From: Coprothermobacterota bacterium
Lineage (GTDB): Bacteria > Caldisericota > JANLFM01
Direction: 5' to 3'
Length of the DNA stretch: 6,501 nt
Assembly: GCA_026389415.1 (NCBI GenBank)
Contig: JAPLHX010000306.1
Span: forward strand, 1 to 6,501
The position numbers were made by a program, and so were the translations under genes. This document shows positions 1 to 5,330 of this stretch, in pieces. The stretch's first letter is position 1, and each line of letters begins with the position of its first letter. The notes beneath the pieces were generated by a model, which saw only the letters and a list, made by a program, of their open reading frames with translations, was not told the origin of the DNA and did no database searches.

Positions 1-67
1 CCACCTTAAACGTCCCACCAAGCTGGACTCGATATTGTTTACCTCCAAGATGCAACACAGCGTACAT
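1..67 (-). CDS. rplU: 50S ribosomal protein L21, N-terminal fragment
   Basis: Reading the minus strand from the ATG at 67-65 gives MYAVLHLGGKQYRVQLGG followed by TFKV, and then the window ends. This is the hallmark N-terminus of bacterial L21 (MYAV-x3-GGKQY-V). L21 binds 23S rRNA in the large subunit. Only 22 codons of a protein that is usually about 100 residues are present; the rest lies to the left of base 1. The start is secure: a purine-rich SD (AAAAGGAAGG, minus strand, 86-77) lies nine bases upstream and a perfect sigma-70 promoter lies further up. In most bacteria rpmA (L27) follows rplU, so it would be expected outside the window; that is known gene order, not something seen here. 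Confidence 0.93.
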   Translation of the reverse strand, partial: MYAVLHLGGKQYRVQLGGTFKV

Positions 68-76
68 AGAATCGTT

Positions 77-86
77 CCTTCCTTTT
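77..86 (-). promoter_or_regulatory. Shine-Dalgarno site of rplU
   Basis: On the minus strand AAAAGGAAGG lies nine bases before the L21 ATG. It fixes the start codon of this fragmentary gene and fits a highly translated ribosomal protein. Confidence 0.8.
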
Positions 87-99
87 CTATATCCGCAGA

Positions 100-128
100 A
101 TTATAGCGACAAGGGGGTGCGCTGTCAA
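100..128 (-). promoter_or_regulatory. Perfect sigma-70 promoter of rplU
   Basis: On the minus strand a -35 TTGACA (128-123) and a -10 TATAAT (105-100) are separated by exactly 17 bases. Both hexamers match the consensus at all six positions. Transcription should begin near base 93, giving a 5' leader of roughly 25 bases that contains the SD. A leader this short has no room for a separate r-protein binding structure, so control is likely through promoter strength. Confidence 0.92.
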
Positions 129-170
129 AGCTAACATACGATGAAAGCAGCAAGAAACAGTTCTTAAGTG

Positions 171-176
171 TAGAAT
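171..176 (+). promoter_or_regulatory. Candidate -10 element of the helicase gene
   Basis: TAGAAT matches the -10 consensus at five of six positions and ends nine bases before the ATG at 186. No convincing -35 hexamer is seen 16-18 bases upstream. No SD-like purine run precedes the ATG. If the element is used, the mRNA would have almost no leader. It sits inside a small palindrome (AGAATTCT), so chance occurrence is possible. Confidence 0.3.
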
Positions 177-185
177 TCTTAGAGC

Positions 186-1778
186 ATGGCCGGATTCCCT
201 TGTCGAGTGCCGATTCCCTCCATACAGAACTTGACGATCGAGATCAATCCCGAATTCCAGCGGGCGTTGGATTTGCTGGCGGATACGTCCCAGACCGTGT
301 TCATTACCGGGCGGGCCGGTACCGGCAAGTCCACCTTGCTCGATCTCTATCGCAGCCAAACTCGTAAAAAGATGATTGTGCTGGCTCCCACCGGCGTAGC
401 TGCATTGAACGTAGCCGGTCAGACCATCCATTCCTTCTTTGGCTTCGAGCCACAGATCGCCGTATCGGATGCCCGTCGATTGGCAGCGATTACTGCAAAA
501 CCAGATTTGTACCAACGGCTGGAAATGATTGTAATCGACGAAGTTTCCATGGTACGGGCTGACCTGTTGGATTGCGTGGACAGCTTCCTGAAGGCAGTGC
601 GCCATGATCTCAGTCCCTTTGGTGGCGTGCAGATGGTGTTCATAGGGGACCTTTACCAGCTCCCGCCAGTGGTGAAAGGGCTCGAGCGGGAGGCTCTGGC
701 CGGCAAGTATCGCACCCCCTACTTCTTCGATGCCCAGGCACTGGCCCAGTTCGAGCAAGACTTGGAAAAGGTAGAGTTCGTAGAGTTGGAAAAAATCTAC
801 CGTCAGCACGATCGGGAGTTCATCGATCTGCTCAATGCAGTACGCCAGCGCACGATCTCTCCAGCGGAATTGGCTCGCATCAACCAGCGTTGTTTACCCA
901 TCCCGGCGGCGCTGGAAGAGCTGTACATCACCCTCACTGCGACCAATGCCCAGGCCGACCGGATCAACCAGGCTCACCTAGCTCGTTTGCCTGGCAAGAA
1001 GCGGCATTACCGGGCTAAAACGGAGGGAGAGTTCGGTAACCGTGATTTGCCCACCGATGCGGATCTGACTCTCAAGAAGAGCGCACGGGTGATGCTCTTG
1101 GTCAACGACAGCCAAGGGCGATGGGTGAATGGCTCGCTGGGCATGATCACCCGGACCGGCAAAGAGAACCCTACCGTATTGTTGGATTCCGGCGAAGAGG
1201 TGGAGGTTCCACCCTTTCAATGGGAGATGATCCAGTCCCGCTATGACCGAGTCTCCGACACCATCGAGAAAGAAATCGTAGGCGCCTTCATCCAAACACC
1301 CCTTCGTTTGGCGTGGGCCGTCACCATCCACAAGAGCCAGGGCAAGACTTTTCCCCGAGTGATTCTGGATCTGGGTCGGGGTGCCTTCGCCAATGGCCAG
1401 CTCTATGTGGCTCTGAGCCGCTGTACCAGCTTGGAAGGGATTCTCCTGCGCCAACCGCTTCGTTTGTCCGATGTGCGTGTCGACTACCGTGTAGTCCGCT
1501 TCCTAACGTCATTTCAATGCCGCTTGGCCGACCGTGACCAATCGCCGGAAGACAAGTTGCATCTGATCCAGCAGGCCCTGGACGATCAGCGGCGGATCCG
1601 CATCGTCTACTTGAAAGGGCGGAATGAAAAGAGCGAGCGGATCATCCGACCCCTGCGCATTGCCCAGATGATCTACCGTGGTATCCCCTTTCCGGGGTTG
1701 GAAGCCTACTGCTTTTCCGCGGGCGACCGACGTACATTCCACCTGGACCGGATCCTATCCGTGCAATGGATCGACTAG
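186..1778 (+). CDS. PIF1/RecD2-like superfamily 1B DNA helicase with C-terminal WYL-like domain
   Basis: The 530-residue product carries the full set of SF1B helicase motifs. Walker A is GRAGTGKST (42-50). Motif Ia is APTGVAALN (67-75). Walker B is VIDEVSMV (116-123). Motif III is GDLYQLPP (154-161). LEKIYRQ (201-207) is followed by TATNAQADRIN (251-261). Motif V is AVTIHKSQGKTF (378-389) and motif VI is LYVALSRC (406-413). GRWVNGSLG (311-319) is the usual PIF1 strand before motif V. Such enzymes use ATP to move 5' to 3' on single-stranded DNA and to unwind forks, G-quadruplexes and R-loops. After the motor core, residues about 457-527 look like a WYL domain: I-R-I-V-Y near 471-475 and a closing RRTFHLDRILSV. 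A bacterial PIF1 with a C-terminal WYL module that binds single-stranded DNA has been described from Thermotoga elfii, so the arrangement has a precedent. ATG 186 was chosen although it lacks an SD; TTG 231 would remove 15 poorly conserved residues and is the main alternative. The gene is divergent from rplU and appears monocistronic, ending before a strong terminator. Confidence 0.9.
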   Translation: MAGFPCRVPIPSIQNLTIEINPEFQRALDLLADTSQTVFITGRAGTGKSTLLDLYRSQTRKKMIVLAPTGVAALNVAGQTIHSFFGFEPQIAVSDARRLAAITAKPDLYQRLEMIVIDEVSMVRADLLDCVDSFLKAVRHDLSPFGGVQMVFIGDLYQLPPVVKGLEREALAGKYRTPYFFDAQALAQFEQDLEKVEFVELEKIYRQHDREFIDLLNAVRQRTISPAELARINQRCLPIPAALEELYITLTATNAQADRINQAHLARLPGKKRHYRAKTEGEFGNRDLPTDADLTLKKSARVMLLVNDSQGRWVNGSLGMITRTGKENPTVLLDSGEEVEVPPFQWEMIQSRYDRVSDTIEKEIVGAFIQTPLRLAWAVTIHKSQGKTFPRVILDLGRGAFANGQLYVALSRCTSLEGILLRQPLRLSDVRVDYRVVRFLTSFQCRLADRDQSPEDKLHLIQQALDDQRRIRIVYLKGRNEKSERIIRPLRIAQMIYRGIPFPGLEAYCFSAGDRRTFHLDRILSVQWID

Positions 1779-1816
1779 AGTTCAACAGGACATCACCCGA
1801 GATGACGGCAAAACAG

Positions 1817-1850
1817 AGAGGGCTCCCGTCGGGAGCCCTCTTGCATTTCG
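1817..1850. terminator. Rho-independent terminator, probably bidirectional
   Basis: The 11-base arms AGAGGGCTCCC (1817-1827) and GGGAGCCCTCT (1831-1841) pair perfectly around the three-base loop GTC. On the plus strand a moderately T-rich stretch follows (TTGCATTTCGTTCT). On the minus strand the hairpin is followed by CTGTTTTGCC. It lies 38 bases after the helicase stop and downstream of the oppositely oriented HdeD-like gene, so it can end both units. Confidence 0.88.
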
Positions 1851-1871
1851 TTCTATGGTTCGATGCTGGGT

Positions 1872-1955
1872 CTAGGAACCGAAATGGACGGCCGGCATCC
1901 GGTAATCAAACACTGCGGTCTGTGCCCGATTGCAGGGACTATTGAAGTAAGCCAT
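1872..1955 (-). CDS. Candidate 27-residue small protein downstream of the HdeD-like gene
   Basis: A small open frame begins with ATG at 1955, 32 bases after the TAA of the HdeD-like gene on the same strand. It encodes MAYFNSPCNRAQTAVFDYRM plus seven more residues and ends in TAG just before the terminator. GGTGGAGG lies upstream, but the gap to the ATG is about 14 bases, longer than ideal. Part of it is in a palindrome (GGATCGCGATCC) that could mask or present the site. No family is recognised and no signal peptide or membrane segment is visible. It may be a chance frame in a 3' untranslated region. Confidence 0.2.
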   Translation of the reverse strand: MAYFNSPCNRAQTAVFDYRMPAVHFGS

Positions 1956-1959
1956 GGTG

Positions 1960-1971
1960 GGATCGCGATCC
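1960..1971. repeat. 12-base perfect palindrome GGATCGCGATCC
   Basis: GGATCGCGATCC is its own reverse complement. On the minus strand flanking GGTG and CACC extend it, past a two-base bulge, into a possible eight-pair hairpin with a CGCG loop. It sits between the HdeD-like stop and the small frame at 1955. It could be a protein-binding site, an RNA-stabilising hairpin or chance. Confidence 0.35.
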
Positions 1972-1987
1972 TCCACCGATACCCTAG

Positions 1988-2536
1988 TTATGCGATACTT
2001 TTGTTGCGGGCGGTGGCCGAGTATCCCATTAGAGTAATGCCGTAGAGGATGCCGTAAAAACCGAAAATCCACATCAGGGCCAGGAACCCGGTCACCCAAT
2101 GTAGCACCAATAACAGCACACCGAAGATAATGGAGAAAATGCCGGCAATGGCAAGCAAGACCACTCCTCCCCCCTTCGCGCCGCCCAAAAACGCCCCTAA
2201 AAACTCGAATAGCCCGGAGACGATCGCCCAAATCGCGATCAGCATATAGATCGTAAATCCCGCTAACACCGGATTGAATAGCACGATCGTTCCCGCTGCC
2301 AAGCTGATGATCCCCTTGCACAGGAATATCCACCAGCTCTTACCGGCTTTAAACATCCCGAATAGAGCCACAACACCGGCAACCAAGGCGAAGATCCCAA
2401 AGGCCAGGATTAGGATTTCCGCAACGTCTATTGGCCAGATAAAACTGGCGATGCCGAAAAGCAAATAGATAATACCTAAGAGTAAGAACGCCCACCATTG
2501 GCCCTGCGGGGCTTTTGCTTCCAATACTGCTGACAT
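1988..2536 (-). CDS. HdeD/DUF308 family integral membrane protein
   Basis: The 182-residue product is almost entirely hydrophobic, with six likely membrane helices at about 14-33, 38-60, 68-88, 91-113, 124-145 and 148-170. It shows the internal repeat of the DUF308 family: Gly-rich helices such as GIIYLLFGIASFIWP (21-35), KGIISLAAGTIVLFNP (74-89) and AGIFSIIFGVLLL (131-143), each followed by a second helix. Its length matches the family (about 180-190). HdeD of Escherichia coli is linked to acid resistance at high cell density, but the molecular role of the family is unknown, so only the family is assigned. The start is supported by the SD AAAGGAGAAG (2553-2544) seven bases upstream and by a promoter further up. 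Codons are normal and no break is seen. It is on the same strand as the transporter/redox pair but has its own promoter. Confidence 0.88.
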   Translation of the reverse strand: MSAVLEAKAPQGQWWAFLLLGIIYLLFGIASFIWPIDVAEILILAFGIFALVAGVVALFGMFKAGKSWWIFLCKGIISLAAGTIVLFNPVLAGFTIYMLIAIWAIVSGLFEFLGAFLGGAKGGGVVLLAIAGIFSIIFGVLLLVLHWVTGFLALMWIFGFYGILYGITLMGYSATARNKSIA

Positions 2537-2543
2537 AAGTCCG

Positions 2544-2553
2544 CTTCTCCTTT
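2544..2553 (-). promoter_or_regulatory. Shine-Dalgarno site of the HdeD-like gene
   Basis: On the minus strand AAAGGAGAAG precedes the ATG at 2536 by seven bases. It fits ribosome binding well and decides the start. Confidence 0.8.
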
Positions 2554-2572
2554 TCCCTAACTAGAATAGGGT

Positions 2573-2601
2573 ATTATACCGCATTCCAAGCGAAACCGTA
2601 A
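2573..2601 (-). promoter_or_regulatory. Promoter of the HdeD-like gene
   Basis: A perfect -10 TATAAT lies at 2578-2573 on the minus strand. The best -35 at a 17-base spacing is TTACGG (2601-2596), which matches the consensus only weakly. That is typical of promoters needing an activator or an alternative sigma factor. Transcription would start near 2566 with a leader of about 30 bases carrying the SD. Confidence 0.65.
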
Positions 2602-2899
2602 GGCCGGTAGTGAATCTAAGTGGCTTTGGAAAATGTTTACAAGTTTTCTGTTGCTCCAGGAATCCCCCGGTCAGCCAGAACTTGGATCAGAGCTTTCCGA
2701 TCCGACTCTTCCCCTGACGCCGGTGTCTCAGGTATCTCCCAATTCCGCCTCTCCAGCATCAAAACGAGTCACCTTATTCGGGTGCAAAGACATCAACGGG
2801 TTCACGATGCCCCAACCCAGCATGGTGATCCATGAAAACAACCAAACAACCTACCGAAGAACAATCACACCTTTGGGAGAAGACGAATGGATTCTACGA
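2602..2899. other. Gap of about 300 bases without a confident gene
   Basis: The stretch lies between the HdeD-like promoter and the stop of the flavodoxin-ferredoxin gene. No known protein family, tRNA or GC-rich terminator with a U run is visible, so transcripts of the upstream pair might read into the HdeD-like gene. It contains two short frames listed separately, one on each strand. A further minus-strand open run at about 2839-2720 reads like a helix (VVWLFSWITMLGWGIVNPLM) but has no good start. A decayed gene is possible but cannot be shown. Confidence 0.5.
2637..2759 (-). CDS. Candidate 40-residue acidic small protein
   Basis: An ATG at 2759 opens a 40-codon frame beginning MLERRNWEIPETPASGEESD and ending with ALIQVLADRGIPGATENL and TAA. 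AAGGTGA (2775-2769) is nine bases upstream and makes a reasonable SD. The product is soluble-looking and acidic, and no family is recognised. It lies between the redox gene and the HdeD-like promoter on the same strand. It could be a real small protein, the tail of a decayed gene whose front is the preceding frame (about 2839-2720), or chance. Support is limited to the SD and the plausible composition. Confidence 0.25.
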   Translation of the reverse strand: MLERRNWEIPETPASGEESDRKALIQVLADRGIPGATENL

Positions 2900-2924
2900 C
2901 TATTTGGTATCTACCGGAGGGTGA
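2832..2924 (+). CDS. Candidate 30-residue small protein, antisense to the end of the redox gene
   Basis: ATG 2832 opens a frame reading MKTTKQPTEEQSHLWEKTNG and ten further residues to TGA at 2922-2924. GGTGAT, matching the extended anti-SD complement, ends two bases before the ATG. The last 25 bases overlap the 3' end of the flavodoxin-ferredoxin gene on the other strand. No promoter, family or terminator is seen. It competes with the minus-strand candidate in the same gap, so at most weak support. Confidence 0.18.
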   Translation: MKTTKQPTEEQSHLWEKTNGFYDYLVSTGG

Positions 2925-3928
2925 AAATGGGGTTCCCGATACCGCCGATATCTTTGGGTGAAACTTTTGCTTAAGAACGTGCGTGCGGTTGGATTCCGTT
3001 CCATTCGGTCGATCGTCAGGTCCGCCAGAAGTGGCAATAGGAATGAGAATATGGATACCCATAGGATGGGGGATCGCCATTTTCCTCTGTCCCTTGTCAG
3101 CCAGAAAGAGAGCGGTATGGAAGCGATAAACGCGACAAGACGGACTACGGATGTTTGAATCGAGCGGCTGGGACAGATATTGATACAGCGCTGGCAACCC
3201 TGACACTCCAGTGTCCAGCGGGGAAATCCCTCCCTCATAAAAATGGCCTCAACGGGACAGTATCGGGCGCATAGACCGCAATGCGTACAGGTTTGATCTG
3301 CTACATAGAGCTTACCCAGACCACGCCGACCGAACAATCGATAGAGCATGCCAAGGGGGATCGCCCAGCAGCGGACAGCAAAGGGGCAGGGTTTGCAATA
3401 GGTATCGCCTGAGATCAGTCGAGCTGCTATCGCTTTAACCTGCGCGTCCGATTGCTGGAAAAGCCGTTCCTGATCATCGGGAGCCATGGTGTTTGCGATC
3501 TGGGTAAGGTTGGCTGGATAGGGTACAACATCAGCAAGATGCACGTGGTATCCTTTTCGTGCCAACAGCCGTTGGGCTTCTCGCAACGATTGCCCCTCAT
3601 GTCCGGGTATCTGCTTTCGGTTTGCGCCTTTCCCGGCCCAGGCATCTCCAATCACAGCCAAGACGGCAAAACGGGCCGACCCTCCTGCAGAGAAACGCTG
3701 CAGGTATTGGCGCATGATCTGGGGCACCGCCCCCGCATAGACCGGGAACGCCAGGACATGAAGGTTGACGGAATCGGCAGGAGGCAGGGGAAGGTGTCGT
3801 TTTTCCACGGAGACGAGTGTCACGGCATATCCATGATTCTCTAATTCCTGTTTAAGGATCCTGGCAGCGCGTGCCGTGTTTCCGGTGCCGGTAAAGTAAT
3901 GAATTTTCACTTGCAATGGGGCTTTCAT
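2900..3928 (-). CDS. EFR1-like flavodoxin/ferredoxin protein with two C-terminal membrane helices
   Basis: The 342-residue product starts with a flavodoxin fold: strand KIHYFTGTGNT (8-18), where TGTGNT is the FMN phosphate loop, followed by FPVYAGAVPQ (61-70). A bacterial 2x[4Fe-4S] ferredoxin follows, with CTHCGLCARYC (214-224) and CQGCQRCINIC (242-252), each continuing into the usual CP. An additional C-x2-C-x5-C cluster (178, 181, 187) precedes the ferredoxin. Two hydrophobic helices follow at about 261-277 and 287-306, then a basic tail rich in Arg and Tyr. This matches the EFR1-type proteins, which shuttle electrons between FMN and iron-sulfur clusters; the partner and substrate are not known. 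The helices should tether it to the membrane. The start is ATG 3928, because AAGGAGG lies six bases upstream; the open frame continues upstream only as the shadow of the histidine tail of the preceding gene. The upstream transporter stop is one base away (TGA-G-ATG), indicating translational coupling. Confidence 0.87.
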   Translation of the reverse strand: MKAPLQVKIHYFTGTGNTARAARILKQELENHGYAVTLVSVEKRHLPLPPADSVNLHVLAFPVYAGAVPQIMRQYLQRFSAGGSARFAVLAVIGDAWAGKGANRKQIPGHEGQSLREAQRLLARKGYHVHLADVVPYPANLTQIANTMAPDDQERLFQQSDAQVKAIAARLISGDTYCKPCPFAVRCWAIPLGMLYRLFGRRGLGKLYVADQTCTHCGLCARYCPVEAIFMREGFPRWTLECQGCQRCINICPSRSIQTSVVRLVAFIASIPLSFWLTRDRGKWRSPILWVSIFSFLLPLLADLTIDRMERNPTARTFLSKSFTQRYRRYREPHFHPPVDTK

Positions 3929-3929
3929 C

Positions 3930-5015
3930 TCATTCCTCCTTTGGGGTACCTCGTCGCCCGTGGCCATGCCGATGGTGCAAGTCCGGTAGATGGGAGTGCT
4001 CGTGTACCAAGCGCTCGTGACGATGCCAGTGGGAGTGGGAAAGCGGACTGGTTGCGTCTTCCTTCGGATGGTGGCCATGGTGCCCATCGTTGTGATGGTG
4101 GCGGTGCTCGTGTTCCTGGAAAGCATGTTCATGTGGGTGGGAGTGGTTTTCTGTCGCCAGTAGCCAGGCTCCTATCATCATAAACGGAAGGGAAACCCAG
4201 AAAAATGCATTGGGCAGCTGGCGGAAAATCGCAAACGAAAGGGCAGCGCCAACGAAGGGTGCCGCACTGAAGAAGCTCATCGCTCGCGTAGCTCCTAGGT
4301 CGCGCATGGAGAAGATGAAAAAGACCAAAGCGCTTCCATAACTGAGGAAGCCCAATAAAATGCCAAATAGCCAACCTTGCCACGAAGGGAAAGCCTGGCC
4401 GAATAGTATAGCCAGACCCAAGCTGATCGTTCCGGCAACAATCCCCCGAAACGAAACTAACATCAAAGGATCCTTGATGGACAGGTGTCGACTGACATGG
4501 TTATCGAAACCCCACAAGAGGTAGGCTGTCACCACACCCAGAGTGCCCAGCGAAAATCCCCAGGGCGAAGCCATATCCAGCGAGAGCAGGATGCTGGCGC
4601 CAGTGACCACCAAAATGGAAAACCAAGCCCTTCGACTGACATGCTCATGGAAAATCCAGACACCCAACATGGCTGTCGCCACCCCCTCGAAGTTGATCAG
4701 GAGAGAAGCTGTGGCGGCTGGTGTAGAGCGCATACTGAACATCAGTACAATGGGAGCCAAAACACCACCCACCAGAACGGATGCGGTCAGCCATGGCCAT
4801 TCCCGTGCGTTCAAGCGGGCTTCTTTCTGTGCCTGGCCGGAGGCATGCCAGCCAAAACGCAACAAGGTCACACCCAACCCTGCTCCAAGATAGAGCAGGG
4901 AGGACAGCACAATCGGTTCCACCTGCTCCAACAATAACTTGGTGAACGGAGCGCTGGCCCCATACAATACTGCTGCCAGCAGGACCAATAGGATCGGTTT
5001 CCATCGGGAACGCAT
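3930..5015 (-). CDS. EamA/DMT family transporter with histidine-rich C-terminal tail
   Basis: The 361-residue product has ten predicted membrane helices (about 8-22, 34-54, 75-94, 102-121, 131-146, 155-171, 188-206, 213-233, 244-264, 270-287) arranged as two EamA repeats. Typical signatures are LYGASAPFTKLLL (17-29) and INFEGVATAMLGVWIFHE (107-124). The drug/metabolite transporter superfamily exports or imports small metabolites; the substrate here cannot be named. Residues 290-361 form a soluble tail with 24 histidines in 72 residues, in His-x-His runs and ending near PDLHHRHGHGRR. Such a tail probably binds divalent metal; as far as I recall, similar PD-HHRH tails occur in other EamA proteins. 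ATG 5015 was chosen because it begins the first helix; the 62 extra upstream codons have no transporter character. No SD precedes it, but a promoter-like -10 ends seven bases before the ATG, so the mRNA may be leaderless. It is the first gene of a pair with the flavodoxin/ferredoxin gene. Confidence 0.87.
   Translation of the reverse strand: MRSRWKPILLVLLAAVLYGASAPFTKLLLEQVEPIVLSSLLYLGAGLGVTLLRFGWHASGQAQKEARLNAREWPWLTASVLVGGVLAPIVLMFSMRSTPAATASLLINFEGVATAMLGVWIFHEHVSRRAWFSILVVTGASILLSLDMASPWGFSLGTLGVVTAYLLWGFDNHVSRHLSIKDPLMLVSFRGIVAGTISLGLAILFGQAFPSWQGWLFGILLGFLSYGSALVFFIFSMRDLGATRAMSFFSAAPFVGAALSFAIFRQLPNAFFWVSLPFMMIGAWLLATENHSHPHEHAFQEHEHRHHHNDGHHGHHPKEDATSPLSHSHWHRHERLVHEHSHLPDLHHRHGHGRRGTPKEE
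3935..3941 (-). promoter_or_regulatory. Shine-Dalgarno site of the flavodoxin/ferredoxin gene, inside the transporter gene
   Basis: AAGGAGG on the minus strand lies six bases before ATG 3928. It overlaps the last Lys and Glu codons of the upstream transporter gene. A ribosome ending there would sit directly on the next start, the classic layout for coupled translation. This site also excludes the longer upstream start for the redox gene. Confidence 0.88.
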
Positions 5016-5022
5016 CCCCGCT

Positions 5023-5051
5023 ATTGTAGCCGGGACGATGGCAGAAGTCAG
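5023..5051 (-). promoter_or_regulatory. Candidate promoter for a leaderless transporter mRNA
   Basis: On the minus strand CTGACT (5051-5046) and TACAAT (5028-5023) are 17 bases apart, matching the -35 and -10 consensus at four and five positions. The -10 ends seven bases before the transporter ATG at 5015, which would place transcription initiation on or next to the start codon. A second weaker pair further up (TTGCAA, 18 bases, GATACT) could give a longer leader. Confidence 0.5.
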
Positions 5052-5141
5052 GATTGCAAACGCGCGGATGCTTGGAAACCAGTATCGGAGCGCGTAAAAA
5101 ATTGTTGCAACGGAATGCGGATTTTTAAGGAAAATGTGGTT

Positions 5142-5204
5142 GCAGTTCGGTGGTGTGGAGGTGGATCTATAAACCTCACTGCCGGTATTGCCCACCACCA
5201 CTGC
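5142..5204. repeat. Long imperfect inverted repeat with nested hairpin
   Basis: GCAGT (5142-5146) and GGTGGTG (5149-5155) pair with CACCACC (5193-5199) and ACTGC (5200-5204). This gives a 12-pair stem interrupted only by a two-base bulge (TC). Inside, GAGGT (5158-5162) pairs with ACCTC (5173-5177). The element could be an RNA structure in the ABC-F leader, a transcription-factor site, or a structured RNA of its own. It does not match any riboswitch I recognise. Confidence 0.5.
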
Positions 5205-5298
5205 GTTGCCGACACTGGGGGTGATTCCCTCCTTGGAACCGGAGTATTTTGTCCGGATCGTGCTTTCTCATTTGAGTCGCTTGAAGAATCGATCCGTC

Positions 5299-5330
5299 CC
5301 ATCATGCATCGTTTGCGATGGATTCATTTT
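5299..5330 (+). promoter_or_regulatory. Hairpin followed by T-rich stretch upstream of the ABC-F gene, possible attenuator
   Basis: CCATC (5299-5303) pairs with GATGG (5317-5321) and GCA with TGC inside it. Alternatively CATCG (5307-5311) pairs with CGATG (5316-5320) around TTTG. ATTCATTTT follows. The stems are short and the T run is only four bases, so a terminator or attenuator 45 bases before the ABC-F start is possible but weak. Confidence 0.2.

Noticed and set aside
87..809. 240-codon open frame on the minus strand
   Set aside because: It lies opposite the helicase gene, its product has no recognisable domain, and its end overlaps the rplU promoter. It is an antisense shadow.
1872..2333. 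153-codon minus-strand frame
   Set aside because: It overlaps most of the HdeD-like gene in another frame, and its product is not membrane-like or family-like. Only its last 27 codons, outside that gene, are kept as a weak candidate.
2633..2974. 113-codon plus-strand frame
   Set aside because: It overlaps the end of the redox gene, has no SD, and its product is low-information with no family resemblance.
3929..4132. Upstream extension of the flavodoxin/ferredoxin gene
   Set aside because: The 68 extra codons read the histidine tail of the transporter gene in another frame. The strong SD and the TGTGNT flavodoxin start fix ATG 3928.
5167..5172. TATAAA as -10 of the ABC-F gene
   Set aside because: No -35 match lies 16-18 bases upstream and the leader would be about 200 bases. 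Without mapping data I do not call it a promoter.
5016..5201. Upstream extension of the transporter gene
   Set aside because: The added 62 residues are polar, have no transporter character, and run through the hairpin region. The first membrane helix begins just after ATG 5015.
5142..5204. tRNA-like fold
   Set aside because: The arms do not give a seven-pair acceptor with D, anticodon and T arms, and no T-loop consensus is present.
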